Shown here piece by piece: positions 41,423-50,147 of a stretch of 64,000 nt of DNA (position 1 is its first letter; each line of letters opens with the position of its first letter). Source of the stretch: Pseudomonadota bacterium (GTDB taxonomy: Bacteria; Desulfobacterota; Desulfovibrionia; Desulfovibrionales; Desulfovibrionaceae); assembly GCA_018817515.1 (NCBI GenBank), contig JAHIUD010000021.1, positions 1 to 64,000 of the forward strand, given 5' to 3'. The notes beneath the pieces were generated by a model that saw only the letters and a list, made by a program, of their open reading frames with translations, had not been told where the DNA came from and did not search any database. The translations under genes were made by a program, and so were the position numbers.

Positions 41423-43645
41423 CTACTTGGTCTTGTGGGTGTACACCCCATCCCAGCCCTCGCCCGGGGGCTCTTCCTTCAGGTGCTGGCAGCGCTCCTC
41501 GTACATGGCGCAAAGCACCTCCTCAAAGCCCTTGGTCTTGAGCTCGATGAAGATGTCCTCGGCCTCGCCGAAGCGCATGGCCTTGAACAGGGCCAGGGCC
41601 TCCTCGTAGCGGTCGAAGCCTTCCTTCTTGGCGGCGCGGTCCTCATGCGTCATGGCGGTATAGATGGTAATGGGCTCGCTTTTGCCCTTCACGCGCACCG
41701 AGTCCATCTCCACATAGGCGTAGTCGCCGCCGCAGGACTCCTTCATGGCCTGGCTCACCAGAAGTATCTGGCCGTAATACTTGGTCAGGCTCTCCAGGCG
41801 CGAGGTCAGGTTCACATTGTCGCCGATGAGGGTGTAGTCGAACAGGTCCGCCGAGCCCATGTTGCCCACGCGCACGCGCCCGCAGTGCAGGCCCACGCCG
41901 ATCTTGATGGTCAGCCCGAACTTCTCCTTGAAGCCTTCGTTTAAGGTGTCCAGGTGCTTGAACATCTGCAGGGCCGAGGCCATGGCCTTCTTTTGATGGT
42001 CGGGCACGTCCACGGGCGCGTTCCAGAAGGCCATGATGGCGTCGCCGATGAACTTGTCCAGCGTGCCCATGTTGCTGGTGATGACCCGCGTCATGGGCGT
42101 CAGGTAATCGTGCAGAAGGTCCGTCACCTGGGTCGGGGTCAGCTTTTCCGACATGGTGGTAAAGCCGCGCACGTCGGAGAACATGACCGTGACTTCCTTC
42201 TCCTGGCCTTGCAGGCTCAAGGACTCGGGCGAGTCGTAAATCTGCTTGATGACCGCCGGGGCCAAGTAGTGGGAGAAGGCGCCGTGAATGAATTTCTTCT
42301 GCTTTTCCTCGCGCCAGAACTTGAGCAGGGTGAGCAGGGCGAAGTTGGCCGCCAGGATGATGTAGGCATACAGGGGCGAGATGTACACGCGCGCGCTGGC
42401 CATCATGTAGGCCGAGCCCTCCCACATGCCGAAGGCCATGCCCGCCAGGGGCAGGAGCAGCCACACGGCGCGGGCCCAGGCCACCAGCAGGGTGATGGTG
42501 ATGCCCGCCAGGATGGTGCACAAGACCTCCACAGCCGGGGCGTAGTTCGGAATGGAGATGAAGTCCTGGGTCAGGATGTTGTCCACGATGGTGGCGTGCG
42601 TCTCCACACCGGGGTAGACCGGGGAGAAGGGCGTGGTGCGCAGATCCTTGAGGCCGGCGGCGGAGGTGCCGATGAAGGCGATCTTGCCGTCCAGCGCGCC
42701 GTCGGCCAGCTTGCCTTCGATGATGTCGACGGCGCTGATGTACGGAAAGGCGCCGCCAGGCCCGCGATAGTTGATGAGCAACTGGCCTGCCCGGTCCACG
42801 GGGATCACGGTGCCGCCGTAACGCAGGGATTCGGTGCCCTGGGTGTCGAGCTTGAGCAGGATGTTGTGCTCGCCCGCGGCCTCCATGAGCGTGGCCAGGG
42901 CCAGGCTGGGGTAGATCTGCTCTTTGTAGTTTATGAGCAGGGACACTCGGCGCAGGGTGCCGTCCGGGTCCGGGGTGGCGTTGAAGTAGCCGGTCGCTGT
43001 CGCGGCCTGGGCCAGCACCGGCAGCGGGCAAACCGTGCCCAGGGCCGAGTGCAGGGCGTATTTGGCCTTCACCGAGCCTGGAGCTTCAAGCAACGACACC
43101 TGGGCCGGCTTGATGTGGCACTCCGAGGTCTGGGTCTGCTGGTCGGCCTCGGCTTTCGAAAAGTTGAAGTAGAAGCCGAGGACATATGGCTTGCCGGTGA
43201 TGACGTTGGCAAGCAGCACGTCATTGTCCTCCAGCGCCTTGGGCAAGCCCTGGAAGTCCACGTTGACCTGCAGCTCCTTCTTGATCTGCTGGCGGAGCAG
43301 GGCCGGAGAGGTCCGGTCAGGCTCGGCCAGCACCATGTCCATGCCCACGGACATGGCACCGGCAAGGCGTATCTTCTCCAGCAGCAGCGCAACGCGATAG
43401 CGCGGCCAGGGCCATTGGCCCAGGGCGGCCAGGCTCTTTTCATCGATGTCCACGATGACCGGAACGCCCGAGGTCTTGGTGGTATGCTGCCTGCGCAGCA
43501 GCTGGTCATAAATTTTGTAGTCCAGAAAGCGCAGAACGTTGGGCTGGATGATGTACAGCACGGCCATGAGCAGCGAGGCAAGAATACCTGCCGTGACAAG
43601 CATCGTCTTGTCACTTTTCAAGATTTTCTTTAGAAATTCGAGCAT
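41423..43645 (-). CDS. CHASE2-domain adenylate cyclase
   Basis: This 740-residue membrane protein should make cyclic AMP in reply to an outside signal. An N-terminal helix (TMLVTAGILASLLMAVLYII) leads to a periplasmic CHASE2 domain (about 30-350: VPVIVDIDEKSLAALGQWPW; GKIAFIGTSAAGLKDLR). Three membrane helices follow, then a class III cyclase. Metal Asp lie in VMFSDVRGF and GDAIMAFW; the transition residues in NVNLTSRLE are intact. Lys in DKFIGD and Asp in FDYTLIGD point to ATP rather than GTP. ATG 43645 has GGAG; upstream frame is shadow. Confidence 0.92.
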   Translation of the reverse strand: MLEFLKKILKSDKTMLVTAGILASLLMAVLYIIQPNVLRFLDYKIYDQLLRRQHTTKTSGVPVIVDIDEKSLAALGQWPWPRYRVALLLEKIRLAGAMSVGMDMVLAEPDRTSPALLRQQIKKELQVNVDFQGLPKALEDNDVLLANVITGKPYVLGFYFNFSKAEADQQTQTSECHIKPAQVSLLEAPGSVKAKYALHSALGTVCPLPVLAQAATATGYFNATPDPDGTLRRVSLLINYKEQIYPSLALATLMEAAGEHNILLKLDTQGTESLRYGGTVIPVDRAGQLLINYRGPGGAFPYISAVDIIEGKLADGALDGKIAFIGTSAAGLKDLRTTPFSPVYPGVETHATIVDNILTQDFISIPNYAPAVEVLCTILAGITITLLVAWARAVWLLLPLAGMAFGMWEGSAYMMASARVYISPLYAYIILAANFALLTLLKFWREEKQKKFIHGAFSHYLAPAVIKQIYDSPESLSLQGQEKEVTVMFSDVRGFTTMSEKLTPTQVTDLLHDYLTPMTRVITSNMGTLDKFIGDAIMAFWNAPVDVPDHQKKAMASALQMFKHLDTLNEGFKEKFGLTIKIGVGLHCGRVRVGNMGSADLFDYTLIGDNVNLTSRLESLTKYYGQILLVSQAMKESCGGDYAYVEMDSVRVKGKSEPITIYTAMTHEDRAAKKEGFDRYEEALALFKAMRFGEAEDIFIELKTKGFEEVLCAMYEERCQHLKEEPPGEGWDGVYTHKTK

Positions 43646-43844
43646 CTCGTGACTCCGGGTTTTCTGGCGTTGTTGTCGGTTTGAGGGGGAGCCCATTATT
43701 TCCGGTCAAGTGTGCGCCTGGATACGAAATTTCGCTTGCGAATTCAGTTGTCGTGAGGTAAGTAAATCTTCAGTAATTTACAAAAGTGAGGTTGGCTTTC
43801 AGGTTACGAAACCAACTGCGCTTGAGATGTACAAAAAAAAGGGC

Positions 43845-45270
43845 ATGATGAACAGGTCTCATCGTCTAAAATTTGCGTTTTTGACGCTGGCGTCATCCAT
43901 GTTGGTGCTTTTGTCTGGCACCGTTGTGTATTGCGCGGACGAGACCCCGGCACCTGCATCAGCGACCCCGAATGCCACCACTCCGCAAGGCGCCGAGAAG
44001 GCCGAGCCCCAGAAGGCTGGTGCGGTGCAGCCCAGTGTTAAGGTCACCCTCCGGGACTCCATAGCCGAACTTTTCCGCACCCATGACCGCATCAAGGCTG
44101 CCGAGGCTGCTTTGGCCTCGGCCACGCACATGTCTGATCGCGCCCGTGGAGCCTGGTACCCGCGTCTGAACGCCGTTGTCGACGGCGGCCACGAAGACAT
44201 CCGCAAGCCCGCTGATCCCGCTTCCACCAGCAAATGGCGCAACGTCAAGACTCTTTCGGCCGCGCAGACGATCTACGACTTCGGCGGCACCACCGGCGGC
44301 ATCAAGCAGGCCGATGGCATCCGCAAGGAGTCTCTGGCCAAGCTCGACATGATTCGCCAGGAGGTTTCGCTGCAAGGCGTTTCCGCCTACCTTGGCCTTC
44401 CGCACCCGCGAAATGCTGCGCTACGCCATCCGCTCCGAGGATAACATCAAGCGTCTCTCCGGCATGCAGGAGGCCCTTGTGGAGCGCGGCGTCGGCCTCT
44501 CCTACGAGGAACTGCAGATCAAGGCCCAGCTCTCCCAGTCCCAGGCCCACCGCATCAACATCGAGCGCGCGTACACCAACGCCCGCAACAACTACAAGTC
44601 CGTCTACAGCGTCGACCTCACCGAGGCCCAGATCGATTCGCTCATTCTGCCCTCCCTGCCGCAGAAGAACATGCCCCCCACCCTCGACGAGGCCGTTGCC
44701 AAGGCCTTGGACAGCAGCCCGGCGCTCATCGAGCTGCAGCAGGCCCTGGAAACCAAGAAGGGCGATCTTGAGGTCCGCGAATCGGCCATGTACCCCAAGA
44801 TTGAAGCCGTGGCCGAGGCCACCAACAAGGAAAACGACCAGGGTTATGCGGGGACCCGCTCCGAGCAGCGCTACGGCGTGCAGGTGAGCTACAACCTGTT
44901 TTCTGGCTATCGCGACGTGGACAACATCCGCGCCGCCAAGAGCGACATCACCTCGGTCCGCAAGTCCCTGCTGGACCGCCGCCGCACCGTCGAGGAGCGC
45001 GTGCGCAACGCCTGGAACGACATCCTGACCCTGCAGAAGACCATCGCCTTGTACGAGAACCAGGCCAACATCACCTGGGCCTACCTTGAGCTTGTGAAGA
45101 AGAAGAAGGCCATGGGCGGCGAGGTCGGCATCACCGAGATCATCACCGGCGAGCGCGACTACATCAACGCCACGAGCAGCAAGGTCACCTCCGAGATCGA
45201 ACACATCACCGCCGCCTACATGCTGCTCAATCAGATGGGGCTCATCACCCCGGATGTCGTTGAGAATTGA
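43845..45270 (+). pseudogene. TolC-like outer-membrane efflux protein, frameshifted
   Basis: The first frame starts at 43845/43848 with a signal peptide (LKFAFLTLASSMLVLLSGTV) and runs to GVSAYL at 44390. The rest continues only in the +1 frame from 44392 (AFRTREMLRYAIRSEDNIKR) to the stop at 45270. Removing one T in CTTGG (44391-44395) would restore YLAFRTREM, a normal OEP sequence. The whole would be about 474 residues, the usual TolC length, with repeated helices and QVSYNLFSGYRD. It precedes the ABC and HlyD genes of a type I system. A real mutation or a read error cannot be told apart here. Confidence 0.85.
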
Positions 45271-45352
45271 TCTGTAGCGAATCTAACGAACACGCCTCCG
45301 GGCGTTGCAGCTGCCGTGGACTTCTGCTCGCGACACGACGAATGGCAGTCTG

Positions 45353-47038
45353 ATGAAAGAACTTTTCCGTCGCCTCGCCCTGAGACCCAGACTTGCCTGG
45401 GAGATCCTCTTCGCCTCCTTCCTCGCGAACCTCATGTCCGTGGCCTCCTCCGTTTACGTCATCCTCGTGCTTAACCGCTACGTTGGCTACGGGTTTGACG
45501 GCACCCTGTATTCGCTGACCTCTGGCGTGCTCATCGCCTCCTTTCTCGGCATGGGCTTCTCCTCTGTCCGGGGCAGGCTGGCTGGAGCAGTCAGCGCTTT
45601 GCCGAACCATGAGCTGAATGAGAAAACCCTGTCGGTCTTCGCACGGGCCAAGCTTTCCGCGCTCTACCGCATGCCGCCCGGACGTCACCAGGAGATGCTC
45701 TCGTCCCTCAGGACGGTTGAATACGCCTACGACGCCAACAACATCAGCTCTGTGCTCGACGCGCCTTTCCTCCTGCTCTTCGTGCTTGCGGTTGGATTCA
45801 TCCACCCCATGCTGGCCGTTATTACCGTGTTGGCCGTCGCGGCGACGATCCTGTTCACCCTTGCGGGCATGCGCAGCAACGCGCCCCTTGATGAGCGCGC
45901 GCGAGAGCAGGGCATCGCCCATCGCAACCTGACGCTGTCCGCCGTGTCCGGCGCAGAGACCGTACGCGCGTTCTTGGGCGGAGACTTTCTGCGCAAGGCC
46001 TGGCGCAGCCAGATGCAGTCCTCCCTGGAGTTGCAAGGCCTCATCGACTTCGCCCGCGAGCGCGGCAAGATCCGCCTGGAATCGGTGAGCACCCTCTTGC
46101 GCATCGCCATCTACTTCTTTGGCGCCATGCTGACCGTGTCTGGCGACATGAGCGTGGGCGGCCTCATCGGCGCGAGCATCCTCTCGGCCAAGGCCATGCA
46201 GATGGGCTCAAGCTTCCTGCAGTCCTACCTGGCAGGGCGCAAGGCCGAGGAGGCCCTGGTGCAGCTTGAGGAGTTTCACGCTTTGCCGCTTGAGCCCCTT
46301 TCAGGCTCGGCTGTGCGCGATTTCTCCGGGCGGCTGGAGTTTCGAGATGTTGGCTTCGCCTATTCCGGAACCACTGGCCCTGTCTTCGAGTCCTTAAGCT
46401 TCCTTTTGCCGCCGGGGTCCATCCTCGCCGTCACCGGCTTCAATGGCTCTGGCAAGTCGACCTTCTGCAAGATCGTGGCAGGGCTGCTTGAACCAGGCCG
46501 CGGGCATGTCTTGGCAGACGGCATCGAGCTGCGCCAGTTCGCGCCGGACTGGTGGCGCAGGCAAATCATGTATCTGCCGCAGGAGCCGACCTTTCTCAAC
46601 GCCACCATTCGCGAGAACATCACCCTTGCCGAGCTTGAGCCCGAGAGTCCGGCCTCCCAGGAGCGCCTCAACCAGGCCGTGCGCGCCGCAGCCTTGCGGC
46701 GTTTCCTCGACGTCAGCCGCCAGGGGCTGGACATGGATATCGCCGAGGGCGGACGGACCCTGCCCGTGGGCATCAGACGCCGTGTGGCCCTGGCCCGCGC
46801 GCTCATGAACCAGGGCCGCCTGGTGATCTTCGACGACCCCACCGAGGGCCTCGACTCCGAAGGCTGTCTGGCCGTGTACAACGTGCTCAATGTCCTGGCC
46901 AAGGCTGGGTGCAGCATCATCGTCGCCTCCGTGGATCCCAACATCCTCAAGGGCGCCGCCTACGTGCTGGACATGAATGAAAAACCGACGCCCGTCTTCG
47001 CCCCGGCGCGTGAGGCAAAGTCAGAGGAGGTCACTTGA
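45353..47038 (+). CDS. Type I secretion ABC transporter with degenerate ATPase motifs
   Basis: This 561-residue protein has a six-helix membrane domain (about 15-300) and an ATP-binding domain (about 325-545), with no N-terminal C39 peptidase. Walker A is intact (GFNGSGKST, 362-370) and the Q-loop has Gln410. The signature is LPVGIRRRV in place of LSGGQ. Walker B ends FDD (Asp495 in place of the catalytic Glu). The H-loop His is missing (ASVDP near 526). It may bind ATP but hydrolyse poorly. The HlyD gene overlaps its end by TTGA. ATG 45353 is chosen; no strong ribosome site. Confidence 0.85.
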   Translation: MKELFRRLALRPRLAWEILFASFLANLMSVASSVYVILVLNRYVGYGFDGTLYSLTSGVLIASFLGMGFSSVRGRLAGAVSALPNHELNEKTLSVFARAKLSALYRMPPGRHQEMLSSLRTVEYAYDANNISSVLDAPFLLLFVLAVGFIHPMLAVITVLAVAATILFTLAGMRSNAPLDERAREQGIAHRNLTLSAVSGAETVRAFLGGDFLRKAWRSQMQSSLELQGLIDFARERGKIRLESVSTLLRIAIYFFGAMLTVSGDMSVGGLIGASILSAKAMQMGSSFLQSYLAGRKAEEALVQLEEFHALPLEPLSGSAVRDFSGRLEFRDVGFAYSGTTGPVFESLSFLLPPGSILAVTGFNGSGKSTFCKIVAGLLEPGRGHVLADGIELRQFAPDWWRRQIMYLPQEPTFLNATIRENITLAELEPESPASQERLNQAVRAAALRRFLDVSRQGLDMDIAEGGRTLPVGIRRRVALARALMNQGRLVIFDDPTEGLDSEGCLAVYNVLNVLAKAGCSIIVASVDPNILKGAAYVLDMNEKPTPVFAPAREAKSEEVT

Positions 47039-48363
47039 ACAAGCCTGACCCCTCCATCCTCGGCCCGGAGGCCGCGCACACCGCCGTGGACAAGACCCTG
47101 GAGGCGCACCGCCGCTTCCTCTATCTGTGCGGCTGTCTGCTCGTGCTGACCTTGGCCTGGTCCGCATTCACCAGCCTGGACATCGTCAGCGAGGCCATCG
47201 GTGAGGTCATCCCGCGTACCAAGGTCAAGAAGATCCAGCACCTTGAAGGTGGCATCGTGCGCGAAATTCTGGTGCGCGAAGGCGACCACGTGAAGCAGGA
47301 CCAGCCTCTTGTCGTTCTGGACGGCGCAGCGGCTGAGGCCAACGCCGACGAGCTGGAAGTGCGCCTGAACTCGCTTATGATCGAATCCATCCGCCTGGAG
47401 GCCGAATCCCAGGGACTGGCCGAGCCCGCCTTCACTCCGGAGCTGGAGAAGAAGCACAAGGACCTTGTGGATCAGGCCCGGAACCTCTTCCAGGCCCGCA
47501 TGAAGCGCGTGCAGACGGACATTTCCTCCCAGGCTGAGCGCGTGCGCCAGCGCGAGCAGGACATTCGCGAGACCGGCGCCCGGTTGGAGAACCTCCGGCG
47601 CAACCTGCCCCTTGTGCAGCGCCAGGTGCTGCGCAGCGAGGAACTTTACCGCGAGCGTCTGGTCAAGGAGGACGAGCTCATCGCCCGGCGCAAGGAAGAG
47701 AACAACACCAGAAGCGCCATCCTGGAGAATACTGCCGCGTATTCGCGCGCCACAGCCGCCCTGGCGGCGGCCAAGGAAGAGCTGGTCCGCACCCAGAACG
47801 CCTTTAACGAGGAAGTGGAGACGGATCTGAAAAAGGTTCAGCGCGAGCTCATGGAGCTCACCCAGCGTATGAAGAAGCTGCGCGACAGCGCCAACAGGAC
47901 CACCTTGCGCGCGCCCGAGGAGGGCATCGTCAAGAGTGTCAACGTCGTCAGCGAGGGCGAGGTGATCCAGCCGGGCATGACGGTGGTGGAGATCGTGCCG
48001 GCGGGCGACAAGCTGGTCATCGTGGCGCACCTGCCCATCCAGGACATCGGCTATGTGCGGCCGGGCCAGTTGGCTGTGGTGAAGCTGGCCTCACGGGATG
48101 CGCGGCGTTTCGGGAACATTGAGGGCAAGGTGCTGCACGTGAGCCCTGACGCTGTGACGCAGACCATGCCGGGCGGGGTGAACACCTTCTACAAGGTGCT
48201 CGTGGTGACCGAGCAGGACCATTTTTCGCAGAAATCCAACCGCTATGACCTCTTCCCCGGAATGCGCGTCGTCGTGGGCATCCACATCGGGAAGCGTTCC
48301 GTCCTGGGCTATTTCCTGGATCCCTTCATCGACGCCATGAGCGGTTCGCTGCAGGAGCGCTAG
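47035..48363 (+). CDS. HlyD-family membrane fusion protein
   Basis: This 442-residue adaptor joins the inner-membrane ABC protein to an outer-membrane channel. It starts at a TTG overlapping the ABC stop. One N-terminal helix (FLYLCGCLLVLTLAWSAF, about 24-41) is followed by a lipoyl half-motif (KVKKIQHLEGGIVREILVRE, GDHVKQDQPL). A long coiled-coil hairpin (about 100-270) and the second half with the HlyD signature (PGMTVVEIVPAGDKLVIVAH) follow. It is intact in contrast to the TolC-like partner. Confidence 0.93.
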   Translation: MNKPDPSILGPEAAHTAVDKTLEAHRRFLYLCGCLLVLTLAWSAFTSLDIVSEAIGEVIPRTKVKKIQHLEGGIVREILVREGDHVKQDQPLVVLDGAAAEANADELEVRLNSLMIESIRLEAESQGLAEPAFTPELEKKHKDLVDQARNLFQARMKRVQTDISSQAERVRQREQDIRETGARLENLRRNLPLVQRQVLRSEELYRERLVKEDELIARRKEENNTRSAILENTAAYSRATAALAAAKEELVRTQNAFNEEVETDLKKVQRELMELTQRMKKLRDSANRTTLRAPEEGIVKSVNVVSEGEVIQPGMTVVEIVPAGDKLVIVAHLPIQDIGYVRPGQLAVVKLASRDARRFGNIEGKVLHVSPDAVTQTMPGGVNTFYKVLVVTEQDHFSQKSNRYDLFPGMRVVVGIHIGKRSVLGYFLDPFIDAMSGSLQER

Positions 48364-48384
48364 CCCCTTTGTCGGCGCAACGCC

Positions 48385-48406
48385 AAAAGCTCCCCGCTTG
48401 GGGAGC
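48385..48406 (-). terminator. Terminator of flaG
   Basis: GCTCCCC and GGGGAGC form a 7-bp stem with a GCTT loop (48389-48406). On the minus strand TTTT follows at once. It lies 32 bases after the flaG stop and 25 after the convergent hlyD-like gene. Confidence 0.7.
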
Positions 48407-48438
48407 CTTGGATGCAACTTATGTGAATATCGTGGTGG

Positions 48439-48834
48439 TCAGGTCGTCTGGTTCAGGAATACGCCGGTCATCTTCTTGATGGACGCGGAGAGCTTGATCA
48501 GTTCGTCCTGCGGGATCTTGCGCAAAACTTTTTCGCTCGTCTTGTCGAGGATCTCCACCTGGACTCCGTCCTGGGTGTTGTCCAGCAGCTTGATCTTGAT
48601 GGTCGTATGGTTGGCCTCAAGCTGCTTTGAGATCTTCTCCGCCGTTTCCAGCGCGACCTTCTTGTCCGCTGCCGCCATGGCGGCTTGAGACTTCTCGTCC
48701 ACAGCAACAGGCTGCGCTGATTCACGGTCCTGGTTGGTCTGCGACGCTGTCGCCAGCAGCTGGGTCGCCTGGGCGGCTACTTCGGCAGGGGCATACCCCT
48801 GCCTGACGTCCATGTCCGAGGGGTTGATGTTCAT
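48439..48834 (-). CDS. flaG: FlaG-family flagellar protein
   Basis: This 131-residue protein has a variable N-terminal half and the FlaG core (about 60-128: VALETAEKISKQLEANHTTI; GVQVEILDKTSEKVLRKIPQ). The protein affects flagellar filament length. GAGG lies eight bases before the ATG. Upstream is a sigma-28-like promoter, which fits a late flagellar gene. No other flagellar gene is near, apart from cheZ at 35.5 kb. Confidence 0.9.
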   Translation of the reverse strand: MNINPSDMDVRQGYAPAEVAAQATQLLATASQTNQDRESAQPVAVDEKSQAAMAAADKKVALETAEKISKQLEANHTTIKIKLLDNTQDGVQVEILDKTSEKVLRKIPQDELIKLSASIKKMTGVFLNQTT

Positions 48835-48894
48835 TGCGCTATCCTCGTTTCAGTTGTTAATACTCTAAGGGATGATTTTCCCCTTACGTAGTGA

Positions 48895-48922
48895 TTATCG
48901 ACAGTGTTGACCCCAAACTTTA
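48895..48922 (-). promoter_or_regulatory. Sigma-28 (FliA)-type promoter of flaG
   Basis: On the minus strand TAAAGTTT (48915-48922) is a perfect -35 box and GTCGATAA (48895-48902) matches 7 of 8 bases of the GCCGATAA -10 box. The spacing is 12, one more than usual. The promoter points to flaG, about 60 bases away. Confidence 0.7.
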
Positions 48923-48949
48923 GGGTCAGCTCCTGGATTAATCGTTTTA

Positions 48950-48978
48950 TTGCCAACTAATATTGGCTTGCCTGATAT
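48950..48978 (+). promoter_or_regulatory. Possible sigma-70 promoter of the carbonic anhydrase gene
   Basis: TTGCCA and TGATAT are 17 bases apart. The pair lies about 110 bases before the ATG, in an AT-rich intergenic part that also has two short hairpins. Confidence 0.4.
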
Positions 48979-49089
48979 GAAAACTTGCCCTCCTGTCACT
49001 GAATCCCCATTGATCCTGCGCTATCCCTATGCTAGGGATTGATAATTGAAGCCTCTTCCATGCTTAAACATTTGTTCCTGGGGGTTGTG

Positions 49090-49983
49090 ATGAAACATGG
49101 GTATTTGAGATCGCTCATCCTTTTGTTCGCCTTTTGCGGCACGGCTTTCGCCTCCTCTGCAGGGCCGGGCATACCCGCAGATGAGGCCGTGAAGCTGTTG
49201 AAGGATGGCAACGCCCGCTACGTGGCAGGTCAGCCAACCCACCCGAACCTGACGAGCGAAAGGCGCGCGGAGACGGTCAAGGGAGGACAGCATCCCTTCG
49301 CCACCATCATCGGCTGCTCTGATTCCCGCGAACCGCTGGAACTCATCTTTGACCAGGGGGTAGGGGACATCTTCGTGATCCGCGTGGCCGGGAACGTCGC
49401 CGGGCCTGACGAACTGGCCTCCATCGAATACGGCGTGGGCCACCTGAACACGCCGGTGATGCTGGTGCTGGGCCACACCGCCTGCGGAGCGGTCACCGCA
49501 GCGGTGCAAAACGCCAAACTGCACGGCAACCTGCCCTTCCTGATCAACCAGATCAAGCCCGCTGTTGCCAAGGCCAAGGCCTGGACGCCCACGGCCAGCG
49601 GCGAGGAACTCATAGCCAAGTCCATCAAGGCCAATGTCTGGCTGACCATGGAGAACATGTTCCGCAAGAGCAGCGAGGTTCGTGAGCTGGTGAAGAAAGG
49701 CAAGCTTTTGGTCATCGGCGGTCTGTACGACCTTGAAAGCGGAAAGGTGGAGTGGCTGGGCGCGCACCCGGACCAGGCCAAGCTCCTCACCGCACCGGCA
49801 AAGGCCCACGTCCAGATGAAACCCAAGCACGCCCCGGCTCCCGCAGCTGCGCCGGAAGCAGCCCCGGCCAAGCCGGAAGCCGCTGATCAGGGCTCCATGG
49901 TCGCTCCGGCCCCGGCGCCTCCGGTTGAATCTCCGGCCCCGGCCCCGGCTCAGGCTCCGCACGCGGCTCCGGCGCACCAGTAG
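49090..49983 (+). CDS. Periplasmic beta-carbonic anhydrase with Ala/Pro-rich tail
   Basis: This 297-residue enzyme interconverts CO2 and bicarbonate. A signal peptide (MKHGYLRSLILLFAFCGTAF) sends it to the periplasm, unusual but known for this class. Zinc ligands and active-site residues are Cys76, Asp78, Arg80 (GCSDSRE) and His129, Cys132 (GHTACGA). The last 65 residues are almost only Ala, Pro, Glu and Lys (APAPAAAPEAAPAKPE), perhaps a wall-spanning or flexible tail. ATG 49090 with GGGGG is preferred over an in-frame ATG at 49060. Confidence 0.9.
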   Translation: MKHGYLRSLILLFAFCGTAFASSAGPGIPADEAVKLLKDGNARYVAGQPTHPNLTSERRAETVKGGQHPFATIIGCSDSREPLELIFDQGVGDIFVIRVAGNVAGPDELASIEYGVGHLNTPVMLVLGHTACGAVTAAVQNAKLHGNLPFLINQIKPAVAKAKAWTPTASGEELIAKSIKANVWLTMENMFRKSSEVRELVKKGKLLVIGGLYDLESGKVEWLGAHPDQAKLLTAPAKAHVQMKPKHAPAPAAAPEAAPAKPEAADQGSMVAPAPAPPVESPAPAPAQAPHAAPAHQ

Positions 49984-50147
49984 CCGCAGGTTGCACAATA
50001 CTCAGGCCGGTGGTTGAGGCGGGCGTGTTCCTCCTCGCCATCGGCCTATACCGTCGGCTGCCCTTTTGTCTTGAGCCGCGTGGCGATGGCGCGTAGCATA
50101 GCAGTTGATCAAACGTGGAAAACAAGCACCATCCGTGAGGAGAGCCT

